Shown: positions 19,421 through 27,753 of the stretch, one piece after another
Position numbering within the stretch: position 1 is the first letter of the stretch
How the letters are laid out: every line of letters begins with the position of its first letter
Origin: JAXDMK01 sp963765955
Lineage (GTDB): Bacteria > Actinomycetota > Acidimicrobiia > Acidimicrobiales > AC-14
Direction of reading: 5' to 3'
Length of the DNA stretch: 64,000 nucleotides
NCBI GenBank assembly: GCA_963765955.1
Contig: CAVXYA010000009.1
Location: 124,001-188,000, forward strand
The notes under the pieces: generated by a model
What the model saw: only the letters and a program-made list of their open reading frames with translations
The model's database searches: none
What the model was told of the DNA's origin: nothing
Made by a program: the position numbers and the translations under genes

Positions 19421-19623
19421 GGTGGGGATGGGTGCTCCTGTTCGATGATGGGGACTGGTGGGTCGTCCCGGCATCACGGGGGCCGCAGGCGGCGGCCACA
19501 GGAGGAAGGATGACCCCGGAGCGGCCCCGATGGCCGCATCCGAGGCCCAAGTGTAGCGGCAACCGGCCACCCAAGGTGCGATTCGAATGTGTCGGCGGCC
19601 ACTGGAAGTGGTAGGCACGGGGT

Positions 19624-20496
19624 GTGAGGCGAACTATCGGAGTCTTCGGCCTGGCGGGGGCCCTCGTCCTTTCCGCCCTCTTCGTGTTCCCGTTGGGGGC
19701 CCAGGCGGCCACCCCGGCGGCCAACAAGTGGGCCCTTCTCATCGGCATCGACCAGTTCCAGTCCGGCACCCGTCCCAACTTCGGGGGCAAGGCCGACGCC
19801 GCCGACACCCGCGAGGTCCTGATCCGGGCCGGCTTCCCGGCCGACCACATCCGGGTGCTCACCGACTCCGGCGCCCGGGCGGCCGACATTCGGGCCGGCC
19901 TCAGCTGGCTGGTGGCCAACAGCAGCCCGACCACGTTCTCGGTGTTCTCCTACTCCGGCCACGTCCTCCAGGAGGGCAGCACCGAGTACCTCTGGCCCCA
20001 CGACAACGCCCACATCCCCGATACCGAGCTGGCGGCGTCGATGAAGGCGCTCAAGGGCCGGGCATGGGTGAACATCGCCGGCTGCGAGGCGGCCGGGTTC
20101 AACGAGGGCATAGCCAGCGCCACCCGCCTGTTCACGGCCGCGTCGGAGGCCGACGAGAAGGGCTACGAATGGCCGGCGGGCAAGGTGTCGGTGTTCTCGA
20201 TGTACATGGTCCGCAAGGGGATGCTGGGCGGCGAGGCCGACTTCAACCGCGACGGGCGGGTGTCGGTGCAGGAGGGCTTCCGGCTGGCCGCCGAGCGGGC
20301 GCCGATCTTCACCGCCAACGCGGCCCAGGGACCGCAGCATCCGGTCATCGCCGGCGGCGACGGCCGCGAGCTGTTCCTCGACGACCCCTTCCCGCAGGCA
20401 GGGGGAGCGGCGGCAGCCGCCTCAACCGGTGCCGGCGCGAAGGCGGCGCCCCCGGTGGTTGCGCCTCCCCGCTCGGCGGGCGCCTTCCACAAGTAG
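19624..20496 (+). CDS. Secreted caspase-like protein (peptidase C14 fold) with EF-hand loop
   Basis: 290 residues from a GTG. A signal peptide (residues 1-29, ending AQAA) precedes a caspase-hemoglobinase fold: KWALLIGIDQF is the first strand, VFSYSGH carries the catalytic His113, and VNIAGCEAAGF the catalytic Cys154. Around residues 206-217 the sequence DFNRDGRVSVQE matches an EF-hand calcium loop. The last 45 residues are Ala/Gly/Pro-rich. So it is probably an exported, Ca-responsive cysteine peptidase, cleaving after a basic or acidic residue depending on subfamily, which I cannot tell. Confidence 0.82.
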   Translation: MRRTIGVFGLAGALVLSALFVFPLGAQAATPAANKWALLIGIDQFQSGTRPNFGGKADAADTREVLIRAGFPADHIRVLTDSGARAADIRAGLSWLVANSSPTTFSVFSYSGHVLQEGSTEYLWPHDNAHIPDTELAASMKALKGRAWVNIAGCEAAGFNEGIASATRLFTAASEADEKGYEWPAGKVSVFSMYMVRKGMLGGEADFNRDGRVSVQEGFRLAAERAPIFTANAAQGPQHPVIAGGDGRELFLDDPFPQAGGAAAAASTGAGAKAAPPVVAPPRSAGAFHK

Positions 20497-20512
20497 CGCC
20501 GGAGCGCCCCGC

Positions 20513-22045
20513 TCAGCCCCCGCCCGGTAGGGCGTCGGTGGCCTGCTGGAGGAGCGGCCCCCGGCGGCGGGACGTGGTGAGCATGGAGATCTCGGCCGCG
20601 CTGAGCGTCTCCTTCTCGGACAGGGCCTCGGCCACTCGCCGCAGGTCGTCGCTGTTGTCGCCCAGGATGGTGCGGGCCGCCTGCTCGGCCCGAAGCAGCA
20701 GCTCACGGACCTCCTTGGCCCCGTCGCCGTCGTCGTCCTTGCCCTTGTCGGCCAGGTCGAAGCGGCCGGTCATGGCCAGGCGCTCCACCATGCGGCGGGC
20801 CAGGGCGGCGGCGTGCTCGAGGTCGTCCTCCGACCGGGTGCTGGGCTGCCCGAACGTGTTCATCTCCGCCGCCCGTCCTCCGAGGAGCACGATCAGCTGG
20901 GCCATCAGCTCCCGCTTGGTGAGGACCTCGCGGTCGTCGCTCGACGACCACGGCGAGCGTCCGAAGGCGCTGCCCCGGTTGACGATCGAGACCCGGGCCG
21001 GCGGCTTGACCCCCCGCAGGAGGAGGGAGAGCAGGGCGTGCCCGGCCTCGTGGACCGAGATCAGCTCCTTCTCGTCGTCGGTCATGAGGCGGGCGCTGCG
21101 GGCGCCGGCCAGGACGCGCGAACACGCCTCGTCGACGTCCTCGGGGGTGACCCGGTCGCGGTGGCGGCGGGCGGCCAGCAGGCAGGACTCGTTGACGATG
21201 TTGGCCAGCTCGGCGGCGTTGAGGCCGGCGGTGTTGGCTGCGATATCGGACCAGTCGACCCGGCGGGAGATGGGCCGCTGGCCGGCGTGGAGGGCGAGGA
21301 TCTTCTCCCGGCCCTCGCGGTCGGGGCGGTCGACCTGGATGCGGCGGTCGAAGCGGCCGGGACGCAGGAGGGCGGAGTCGATCAGCTCGGGCCGGTTGGT
21401 GGCGCCGATGATCATCACGCCGGTGTTGCCGGCGAAGCCGTCGAGCTCCACGAGGAGCTGGTTGAGGGTGTTGTCGAACTCCCGGTCGCCGGTGGACTCG
21501 GCGTTGCGGTGGCGGCCGATGGCGTCGAGCTCGTCGATGAAGATGATGCAGGGGGACTGGGCCTTGGCCTGCTCGAAGAGCTGGCGGACGCGGGCCGCGC
21601 CCAGGCCCACGAACTTCTCGACGAAGGCGGTGGCGGACACGAAGAAGAAGGGCACGCCGGTCTCACCGGCCACGGCTCGGGCGAGGAGGGTCTTGCCGCA
21701 GCCGGGGAGGCCGTAGAGCAGCACGCCCCGGGGCAGCTCCGCGCCCAGGGCCTGGTAGCGCTCCGGCGCCCGCAGGTAGTCGACCACCTCCTGCAGCTCC
21801 ATGATCGCCTCGTCGAGGCCGGCGACGTCCTTGAACGTTACCGACTCCGTCTGGCCGGTGATGTCGCTGCGGTCGGCCTTGCCGATGCGGAAGGGCTGCT
21901 CGCCCTGGCCGCCGGCGACGGCCCGCTCACCCCGGCGGCGGGGGCGGAACTGCCCGAAACGGGCCCCCGGACGGGTCAGGCGGAGGGTGCTGACCGCGAT
22001 GCCCACGATCAGGAACATGACGACGAAGGCAATGATCCAAATCAC
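20513..22045 (-). CDS. FtsH-family AAA+ zinc metalloprotease with a single membrane helix
   Basis: 510 residues. One N-terminal helix (residues 2-20) replaces the two helices and extracytoplasmic domain of standard FtsH. Then Walker A GLPGCGKT at 112-119, pore loop FVG at 145-147, Walker B IIFIDE at 167-172, second region of homology in GATNRPELIDSALLRPGRFDRR, and the protease motif HEAGH at 332-336, with an Asp in TRSEDDLEHA as the likely third zinc ligand. All catalytic residues are kept, so it should be active. It may be a second FtsH copy. The upstream region (22084-22115) has a 7-bp inverted repeat AACCCAG/CTGGGTT. Confidence 0.9.
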   Translation of the reverse strand: MIWIIAFVVMFLIVGIAVSTLRLTRPGARFGQFRPRRRGERAVAGGQGEQPFRIGKADRSDITGQTESVTFKDVAGLDEAIMELQEVVDYLRAPERYQALGAELPRGVLLYGLPGCGKTLLARAVAGETGVPFFFVSATAFVEKFVGLGAARVRQLFEQAKAQSPCIIFIDELDAIGRHRNAESTGDREFDNTLNQLLVELDGFAGNTGVMIIGATNRPELIDSALLRPGRFDRRIQVDRPDREGREKILALHAGQRPISRRVDWSDIAANTAGLNAAELANIVNESCLLAARRHRDRVTPEDVDEACSRVLAGARSARLMTDDEKELISVHEAGHALLSLLLRGVKPPARVSIVNRGSAFGRSPWSSSDDREVLTKRELMAQLIVLLGGRAAEMNTFGQPSTRSEDDLEHAAALARRMVERLAMTGRFDLADKGKDDDGDGAKEVRELLLRAEQAARTILGDNSDDLRRVAEALSEKETLSAAEISMLTTSRRRGPLLQQATDALPGGG

Positions 22046-22238
22046 CGATGTACTCCCGGATGTTCCGTGCCCGTCCGGCCGGCAACCCAGAACGGGACCA
22101 GAATGGAACTGGGTTCTACACGATCACGCACACAGTTGCCGCTGCGCCAGTAACAGTTGTCGGCAGATAGGTCATCCGACTCAAGCGATTTCCCGGTCCA
22201 CCCTACCTGGCCTGGGTCTTCGCCGGGGTGACTAGCAC

Positions 22239-23351
22239 TCAGAACACCACCGCGGCAGCCGCTTCGGGCGTGGGCGGGGTGGGGGTGTTGGCCCCGCGGC
22301 TGCGGGCCTGCTCGGCCGACACGATCGCCACCCGCGTGCCCTCGGGCACCATGGCGAACAGCTCGGCTTCGTTCTCCTCGAGCATGCGGATGCAGCCGTG
22401 GGAGGCGTTGTAGCCAATCGAGCCCCGGTCGGACGTGGCGTGGATCAGGATGCCGGGGGCGTCGAGCTCGAGGGCCTTGGTGCCCAGGGGGTTGTAGGGA
22501 CCCGGCCCGATCACGGCCGGCAGACCGCGGGCCCAGTCGCTGCCGGGGTTGTACCAGGAGGGGTTCTCGATCTTGGAGACGATCTTGTAGATGCCGGTGG
22601 GCGTGGGGTACGAGGCGGTGCCGGTGGCGACCGGCCAGGTCTTGACGATCACGCCCTTGTCGTAGAGGTAGAGCTTGTTCTCGCCGGTGCGGACCAGGAT
22701 CACCTTGTTCAGCGTCGAGTCGGCGGCTCCGGCCGACACCGGCGTGGTGACCAGCCTCACCGAGGTGTCGCCCAGCTGGACGCCCTGCATGATCGCCTTC
22801 TTCGACGCCTCGAGGTCGAGCGTGCGGCCGGCCCGCTCCGGGGTGAGGCGCACGAAGCCGCTGGAGATGTCGATGTCGGCGTTCTGGGGGGCCTCTTTCA
22901 CCGCCTCGGCCGCCTTGGCCAGCACCGCGTCGAGGTCGCCCTCGCCCCATGTGGGCGGGGCGTCGACGAAGACGGGCTCGTTGGGGCCCAGCACCCGGTT
23001 GCCCAGCCGGGTGATGATGTTGCCCGAGTGGCGCTGGGCGACGCGGACCCGGTCGGGCACGTCGACCCGGAAGCCGAGGTCCCAGGGCGTGGTGGTGACC
23101 TCGAAGCGGTCGGTCTTGAGCACCACCGGGCGGCGGAGGGGCTCCTCCACCTGGGCCCGGACCCGGACCACCGCGGCCTCGAAGTCGAGGCCGCCGACGG
23201 GGACGTCCTCGATGATCGTGCCCGAGGGCAGACGGGCGGTGGCGTTGCGGTCGACGGCGACGAGGACGACGCCGCCCACCCCCGCGACCACCAGCCCCAC
23301 CACCAGGCCGACGGCCAGCTTCGGCGACATCCAGGAACGTTTGGACGCCAT
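22239..23351 (-). CDS. L,D-transpeptidase (YkuD) with N-terminal PG-binding-like domain
   Basis: 370 residues. A membrane anchor at about 12-33 (AVGLVVGLVVAGVGGVVLVAV), then a module of about 150 residues similar to the peptidoglycan-binding/VanW-type N-domains of such enzymes, then the YkuD domain: HATSDRGSIGY with His304 and SHGCIRM with the nucleophile Cys320. Cross-links 3-3 bonds in peptidoglycan outside the membrane. It is 18 bases downstream of the murJ stop on the same strand, so probably co-transcribed with the lipid II flippase. Confidence 0.92.
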   Translation of the reverse strand: MASKRSWMSPKLAVGLVVGLVVAGVGGVVLVAVDRNATARLPSGTIIEDVPVGGLDFEAAVVRVRAQVEEPLRRPVVLKTDRFEVTTTPWDLGFRVDVPDRVRVAQRHSGNIITRLGNRVLGPNEPVFVDAPPTWGEGDLDAVLAKAAEAVKEAPQNADIDISSGFVRLTPERAGRTLDLEASKKAIMQGVQLGDTSVRLVTTPVSAGAADSTLNKVILVRTGENKLYLYDKGVIVKTWPVATGTASYPTPTGIYKIVSKIENPSWYNPGSDWARGLPAVIGPGPYNPLGTKALELDAPGILIHATSDRGSIGYNASHGCIRMLEENEAELFAMVPEGTRVAIVSAEQARSRGANTPTPPTPEAAAAVVF

Positions 23352-23369
23352 GACCCGACCGAATCTAGT

Positions 23370-25013
23370 TCAACGCCGTAGGAGAATCCTGCGCATCTCG
23401 GCCAGGTCGTCCACCCGCAGGAGGCGGCAGGCGGCCAGGAACACGACCGCTCCGACCATCCCGCCGGCCACCAGCTCGACGATGTCGGGCTCGAGGATGT
23501 CGACCGTGAGGACCATGAAGGCCCAGGCCAGGGCGGAGGCAACGGTCACCCGGGCCAGGACGCGGGCCGCGGGGCCGAGGCGCAGACCCCCGACCCGACG
23601 GGACAGCAGGCGGCCGGCGATGACCGCCCCCGCGACGTAGCAGAGGCTGTGGGCCAGGGCCAGGCCCCGGACGTCGATGGAGGGGAACAGCGCCACGGTG
23701 GCCGCGATGAACACCGCGTTGAGAGCCAGGTTCACGAGCATCGGCGTGCGGGCGTCCTGACGGGCGTAGAACGCCCTGAGGAACAGCAGGAACAGCGAGA
23801 AGGGCAGCAGCCCCAGGGCGAAGAGCTGCAGCATCTGGGCCAGCAGCTCGCTGCTGCCGGCGCTCACGACGCCGCGTTCGAGGAGGGTGGAGATCAGGGG
23901 CCGGGCCAGGGCCAGGTAGACGGCGGTGGCGGGAAGCATGACCAGCCCGAGGGCCCGCACCCCGCCCGAGATCGAGGCCGCGAAGCCGGCTTCATCGCGG
24001 TCGACCGCCTGGGCCGACAGGCGGGGACTGAGGGCGGTCATCACCGAGACCGAGGCGATGCCGTAGGGGAGCTGGAAGAAGGCGAAGGCGGTGAAGAAGG
24101 CGGTCGGCCCGCCCCTGACCCCGTTGGCCAGGACGAGGCCGATGCCGAGGCCGATCTGGTTGGCCACCACGTAGCCGAGGGTCCAGGTGGACAGGCCGGC
24201 CAGCTTGCGCACCGCCGGGTGGCGGAAGGACGGTCGGAACCGGATCCGGGTCGGCAGCCGGCGGACGTAGGGCCAGTGGGCCAGGGCCATGGCCGCCACC
24301 CCGCCTGTCGTCCCCAGGGCCAGGAGGAGCTTGGCCCCGGCGTCGCCGGTGACGGCGGCGTCGCTGGCCGAGGACCCGAAGGTGGCGGCGAAGGCCAGGA
24401 AGGTGCCGATGACCACCACGTTGTTGAGGATGGGGGCGAACATCGGCACCGCGAACCGGTGGTGAGCGTTGAGCAGGCCGCCGGCGATGGCGGCGTAGCC
24501 GTAGAAGGCGATCTGGGGGGCGAAGAAGCGCAGGAAGTAGGTGGCCAGCTCCTGCTGCTGGGCCGCCTCCGGCCCTTCGAGGCGGAAGGTGAACAGCCTG
24601 ATCACCCACGGGGCGGCGACCACGGTGACGACGCTCAGGACGACGAGCAGGGCCAGGGCGGTGGTGGCCATGGCCGACACCGCCTCGTCCGCTTCCCGTT
24701 TGGGCTTGGTGCGCAGCTGCTCGACCACCACCGGGATGAAGACCGACGAGAGCACCCCCCCGAGCACCAGCTCGTAGAGGATGTTGGGCATGGTGTTGGC
24801 GATGTTGTAGGAGTCCGCCAGGCGGGACTCGGTGACGCCGAGGGCGTACACCAGGGCGGCCAGCCGTCCGAGGCCGGTGAGCCGGGACAGGGCCGTCCCC
24901 ACCGCCATCACCGCCGCCGACCGGCCGAGACCGGCAGGCAGCACAGGCACCTCGCCTGTGCCGGGCCCCCCGTCCTCGGGCAGTTCCGGGGGCCCGGGCG
25001 GTGCGGCGCTCAT
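23370..25013 (-). CDS. murJ: Lipid II flippase MurJ (MviN family)
   Basis: 547 residues, 14 predicted membrane helices. Starts with a Pro-rich cytosolic tail, then SAAVMAVGTALSRLTGLGR, the MviN/MurJ hallmark region; later YALGVTESRLADSYNIANTMPN, and QLPYGIASVSVMTALSPRLS, a MurJ signature. Flips undecaprenyl lipid II to the outer face for wall synthesis. Ends with a short charged segment (VDDLAEMRRILLRR). In many actinobacteria MurJ carries a cytosolic kinase-like extension; here it does not. Confidence 0.93.
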   Translation of the reverse strand: MSAAPPGPPELPEDGGPGTGEVPVLPAGLGRSAAVMAVGTALSRLTGLGRLAALVYALGVTESRLADSYNIANTMPNILYELVLGGVLSSVFIPVVVEQLRTKPKREADEAVSAMATTALALLVVLSVVTVVAAPWVIRLFTFRLEGPEAAQQQELATYFLRFFAPQIAFYGYAAIAGGLLNAHHRFAVPMFAPILNNVVVIGTFLAFAATFGSSASDAAVTGDAGAKLLLALGTTGGVAAMALAHWPYVRRLPTRIRFRPSFRHPAVRKLAGLSTWTLGYVVANQIGLGIGLVLANGVRGGPTAFFTAFAFFQLPYGIASVSVMTALSPRLSAQAVDRDEAGFAASISGGVRALGLVMLPATAVYLALARPLISTLLERGVVSAGSSELLAQMLQLFALGLLPFSLFLLFLRAFYARQDARTPMLVNLALNAVFIAATVALFPSIDVRGLALAHSLCYVAGAVIAGRLLSRRVGGLRLGPAARVLARVTVASALAWAFMVLTVDILEPDIVELVAGGMVGAVVFLAACRLLRVDDLAEMRRILLRR

Positions 25014-25055
25014 CGAGGGCGGAGGCTACTCACGGGGCGCGTGCGGATCGGGTGG

Positions 25056-25126
<71 letters not shown>

Positions 25127-25130
25127 CCGG

Positions 25131-25202
25131 TCGGGGAGGGGGGATTTGAACCCCCGACCGCCTGCCCCCAAAGCAGGTGCGCTACCACTGCGCCACTCCC
25201 CG
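25131..25202 (-). tRNA. tRNA-Pro (TGG anticodon)
   Basis: Acceptor CGGGGAG/CTCCCCG, discriminator A, T-loop GGTTCAAATCC, anticodon stem CCTGC/GCAGG with loop TTTGGGG, anticodon TGG for CCA codons. Its 5' third (25174-25202) recurs in degenerate form at 27203-27232, on the far side of the DUF433/PIN module. Confidence 0.95.
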
Positions 25203-25289
25203 GTCTCGTTCTGTGCCTCTGAGCTGGACTTTTACGCCTCCGGAGGCTCCCCGGGCCAGGAGCCTGCCGCCTCGGTGGGTTTCGAGGAG

Positions 25290-25497
25290 GTGCGCGATGC
25301 CCAATCAGCGGTCACGGCAGCAAGCGTAAACGACATCACCGCCCTGCAACGAGACTTCGTGCGCTCGCTGCGGGCGGACCGACGATTGCCCCGCACCGTC
25401 TAGACCTATGGCGAGGCGATCAGTCGGCTAACCGCCTTGGGCCGACAAACGTGCCCGCGAGGCCCACCGCAAGCTGCGCCCCGGCGACCAGCTCTGA
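25290..25497 (+). pseudogene. Collapsed tyrosine recombinase (integrase) remnant
   Basis: The N-terminal SAM-like core-binding segment is recognisable as LQRDFVRSLRADRRLPRTV, followed by a TAG in place of a sense codon (25401-25403) and TYGEAISRLTA. The sequence then jumps, one frame over, to ADKRAREAHRKLRPGDQL and a stop at 25497, which is the usual C-terminal tail of actinobacterial phage-type integrases. The whole catalytic domain between these ends is gone. So an internal deletion and a nonsense change inactivated an integrase that once sat next to tRNA-Pro. Confidence 0.65.
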
Positions 25498-25658
25498 ACT
25501 CCCGGCGACAGGATGCCGATGGGTCGTAGGCTCAAATCCGAGATGTCGAGCGAGCCCGCCGAGCCGACCGGAGGAGTTGCTCCAGCGCAGTCGGCAGCGG
25601 CCTCCGTGCGGCGAGATGGTGATCGACCATCTCCCGGAGATGGAGGCTGACGCGTTCC

Positions 25659-25934
25659 TTGATGCCGCCATGCGCTGACCAGCCAGCAGCATCGGAGACC
25701 GGGTCCGACTACGAGATCTGGGTCGACGACCACACCATCGACGACGACGGCAACATCATCGCCCTGATGAAGCACGCCCGATTGGGCGTTGATCCCCAGG
25801 TCGGCAAGGTGTTCATGGTCGGTGACGGCGAGCAGACACCGTTCCCGGCGCGGGTGATCGAGCGCACTCGCTACGGGCTGGTGATCCTTGCCACCGATCC
25901 CGATCCCGATCCCGACCCCGCTGTTCGGTATTGA
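25659..25934 (+). CDS. Hypothetical small acidic protein
   Basis: 91 residues, TTG or ATG start at 25659/25662; the start is uncertain. The centre (SDYEIWVDDHTIDDDGNIIALMKHARLG and FMVGDGEQTPFPARVIERTRYGLVILATD) has alternating polar and hydrophobic strands and reads like a small beta-rich domain. The end has a short DPDPDPDP run from a GATCCC microrepeat. No family recognised. It lies in the tRNA-Pro islet between the integrase remnant and the toxin-antitoxin pair. No ribosome-binding site is obvious. Confidence 0.45.
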   Translation: MMPPCADQPAASETGSDYEIWVDDHTIDDDGNIIALMKHARLGVDPQVGKVFMVGDGEQTPFPARVIERTRYGLVILATDPDPDPDPAVRY

Positions 25935-26051
25935 GGCTCATCGAGTGGCGAAGGCGGCAGGGATGGGGATGCCGCATCGAGACGGAACTGCGGCGCGTTT
26001 GGATTACAAGCTTGTAGTCTAAGCAGGCACAGGATCGACAGGAGTGATGGC

Positions 26052-26702
26052 GTGGCGTACCCGACGCATGTCGCAGCAGCGCTGAGCGGCGCTTCGCTCC
26101 GGCAGTTGCAGTATTGGCGGCAGCGCCGCAACGGCGAACCACTCCTGGCTCCCGAGGCGCGCTCCGGCGGCCGCGTCCTCTACTCGTTCCGCGACCTGAT
26201 GGCCTTGCGAACCTTTGTGTACCTGCGGGAACAACTGCCGCTCCAGCGCATCAGGAAGGCCGTCAGCAACCTGGGTCAGCTCGCCGATGGCGAGCATCTC
26301 TCCGCGTACCGCCTGTACGTCTCGGGCGCCTCGATCGTGTGGGCGGAGAGCGCCGACAAGCTAGTCGACCTGGTCGAGATGCCCGGCCAGTACAAGCTGG
26401 CGGCGGAGATGCGAGACGTCATCAAGCCGTTCACGAACCTCCAAGGCGCCGAGGTCATCGACCTTCTGCGGCCCCGTCGGCGCCTCGAAGTCGATCCCGG
26501 CGTCCGCGGGGGTTTCCCCGTGGTTCTCGACACCCGTATCCCCTACGACATCATCGGCGGACTGGTGGCCGATGGTGTGTCGCCGGGAGAGGTGGCCTAC
26601 TTCTACCCCCCCGTCGACGCGGGGGCCGCCGGCGATGCCTTCGACTTCCACCGCTACGTCGAGTCGTTGCGAGGTCGCCACGTCACCGTCTCGGTGGCGT
26701 GA
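26052..26702 (+). CDS. MerR-like HTH / DUF433 antitoxin (tRNA-Pro islet)
   Basis: 216 residues. N-terminal HTH of the MerR type (ALSGASLRQLQYWRQRR, then VLYSFRDLMALRTFVYLREQLPLQRIRKA). The C-terminal DUF433 domain is clear: GGFPVVLDTRIPYDIIGGLVADGVSPGEVAYFYPPVD...FDFHRYVESL. It resembles the antitoxin at 3174-3896 in plan but not closely in sequence. The stop overlaps the next GTG by GTGA, so antitoxin and toxin are coupled. Preceded by GGAGT 6 bases before the start. Confidence 0.85.
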   Translation: MAYPTHVAAALSGASLRQLQYWRQRRNGEPLLAPEARSGGRVLYSFRDLMALRTFVYLREQLPLQRIRKAVSNLGQLADGEHLSAYRLYVSGASIVWAESADKLVDLVEMPGQYKLAAEMRDVIKPFTNLQGAEVIDLLRPRRRLEVDPGVRGGFPVVLDTRIPYDIIGGLVADGVSPGEVAYFYPPVDAGAAGDAFDFHRYVESLRGRHVTVSVA

Positions 26703-27133
26703 GGATCCTCTGCGACCAGGACGTTCCGGAACCTCTCGTCGAGCCCCTGCGCCATCTGCTCCGGGGCGACCACACCATCGATCACGTGAACCAGCTTCAC
26801 TGGACGGGCAAGCAGGATCGCTTCATTTACCCGGACGCGACGCGACGTGGTTACGAGGTCATTCTCACCAACGACGCCAACCAGCTCAACGATGCCGACG
26901 AGACCGACGCGATCAGGCGCTCGGGCCTGCACCACGTCCGGTACCCACACCGGCAACGGGGCATGAACGGGTTGGCCCTCGCCATGGGCAGCATCCTCGC
27001 GGCGATGCCGCGCGTCGCCGAGGAGTTGGGTGTCGCCGACGGTCAGCGCCTCGTGCGCATCGCAGCGATCAGTCCGCACGACCGATTCGAAGTCGTCGAT
27101 CCACGGCGAGACCCGCCTCGGTATTGGCGATGA
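26699..27133 (+). CDS. PIN-like domain toxin (tRNA-Pro islet)
   Basis: 144 residues from the GTG at 26699, which overlaps the antitoxin stop. RILCDQDVPEPLVEPLRHLL supplies the first Asp pair of a PIN-like (DUF5615/Mut7-C-like) nuclease, and GYEVILTNDANQL the second acidic strand; the C-terminal half (GMNGLALAMGSILAAMPRVAEEL) is helical. This order, HTH-DUF433 protein then PIN-like protein, marks a type II toxin-antitoxin pair. Its sequence is of a different subfamily from the toxin at 3871-4287. Predicted RNase, target unknown. Confidence 0.82.
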   Translation: MRILCDQDVPEPLVEPLRHLLRGDHTIDHVNQLHWTGKQDRFIYPDATRRGYEVILTNDANQLNDADETDAIRRSGLHHVRYPHRQRGMNGLALAMGSILAAMPRVAEELGVADGQRLVRIAAISPHDRFEVVDPRRDPPRYWR

Positions 27134-27202
27134 TTCTTAGCTGGGCTTTGGAGGGTCTCAGCGCGAGAGCCGTGTGAAGTACGCCTTCCTGGCCGCCTTG
27201 CT

Positions 27203-27232
27203 CAGGTGCGCTACCACTCCGCCACTTCCCGG
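27203..27232 (-). repeat. Degenerate copy of the tRNA-Pro 5' part (att-like direct repeat)
   Basis: Matches 25174-25203, the acceptor 5' strand and D-arm of tRNA-Pro, at 28 of 30 positions in the same orientation. The match begins and ends sharply. It closes the islet that contains the integrase remnant and the second DUF433/PIN pair, so I read it as the far att site or a remnant tRNA copy. Confidence 0.75.
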
Positions 27233-27333
27233 GCGTGCTGGTAAGAGGGTTCGACGCGATCGACCGCGGCGGATGGGCGAGGTCCGCTCTCCGACCCGTT
27301 GCGCGATGGGGACGGCCAGGTCAGGCTTCGAGC

Positions 27334-27612
27334 GTGTCGTCCCAACCCCGTCCGGCCTCGGTGGGGCGGACCGTCGCCCTCGTCGTCGGCATCGCTGCCC
27401 ACCTGGCGGTGGGCGTCTTCTATCTGGCGGCCGGGCTGGTGGTGCCGTGGCCCGCGCTCCCGTTCTTCTGGGCGTTCTGGATCTTGCTGTTGGTCTTGGC
27501 AGTAAGGCACCGCCACCGTCCGGCCTGGGTGCTGGCCACGCCGGTCGTGGCCGCCGTCGCCATCCTCGCCGCCGTGTCCCTGGGAGAGGCCGTCTTCGGC
27601 TGGACGGCCTGA
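27334..27612 (+). CDS. Small membrane protein
   Basis: 92 residues from a GTG at 27334 (the frame is open further upstream, to 27235, but that part looks like noise and would overlap the edge of the tRNA-Pro copy region). Three hydrophobic helices: VALVVGIAAHLAVGVFYLAAGLVV, LPFFWAFWILLLVLAV and VLATPVVAAVAILAAVSLGEAV, with an Arg/His-rich loop between the second and third. No family recognised. It stands alone between the islet and the M15-like gene. Confidence 0.6.
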   Translation: MSSQPRPASVGRTVALVVGIAAHLAVGVFYLAAGLVVPWPALPFFWAFWILLLVLAVRHRHRPAWVLATPVVAAVAILAAVSLGEAVFGWTA

Positions 27613-27753
27613 CCCGCCGGCACCACACACGAATCAGTCGTTGACCAGAACGGCAATCTTCTTTACCCTTCTCCCCGGCCCGCCAAACGGGTCCCGGCGG
27701 TTTCTTCACAGCTCACGTCATAGTTTCCGGCCGCGCCGGGGGGTACTCACAGC

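Noticed and set aside
25522..25539. A remnant tRNA gene on the plus strand
   Set aside because: Only a T-arm-like string is present (15 of 18 like tRNA-Pro); no acceptor stem or anticodon. Kept only as a possible att relic in the islet finding.
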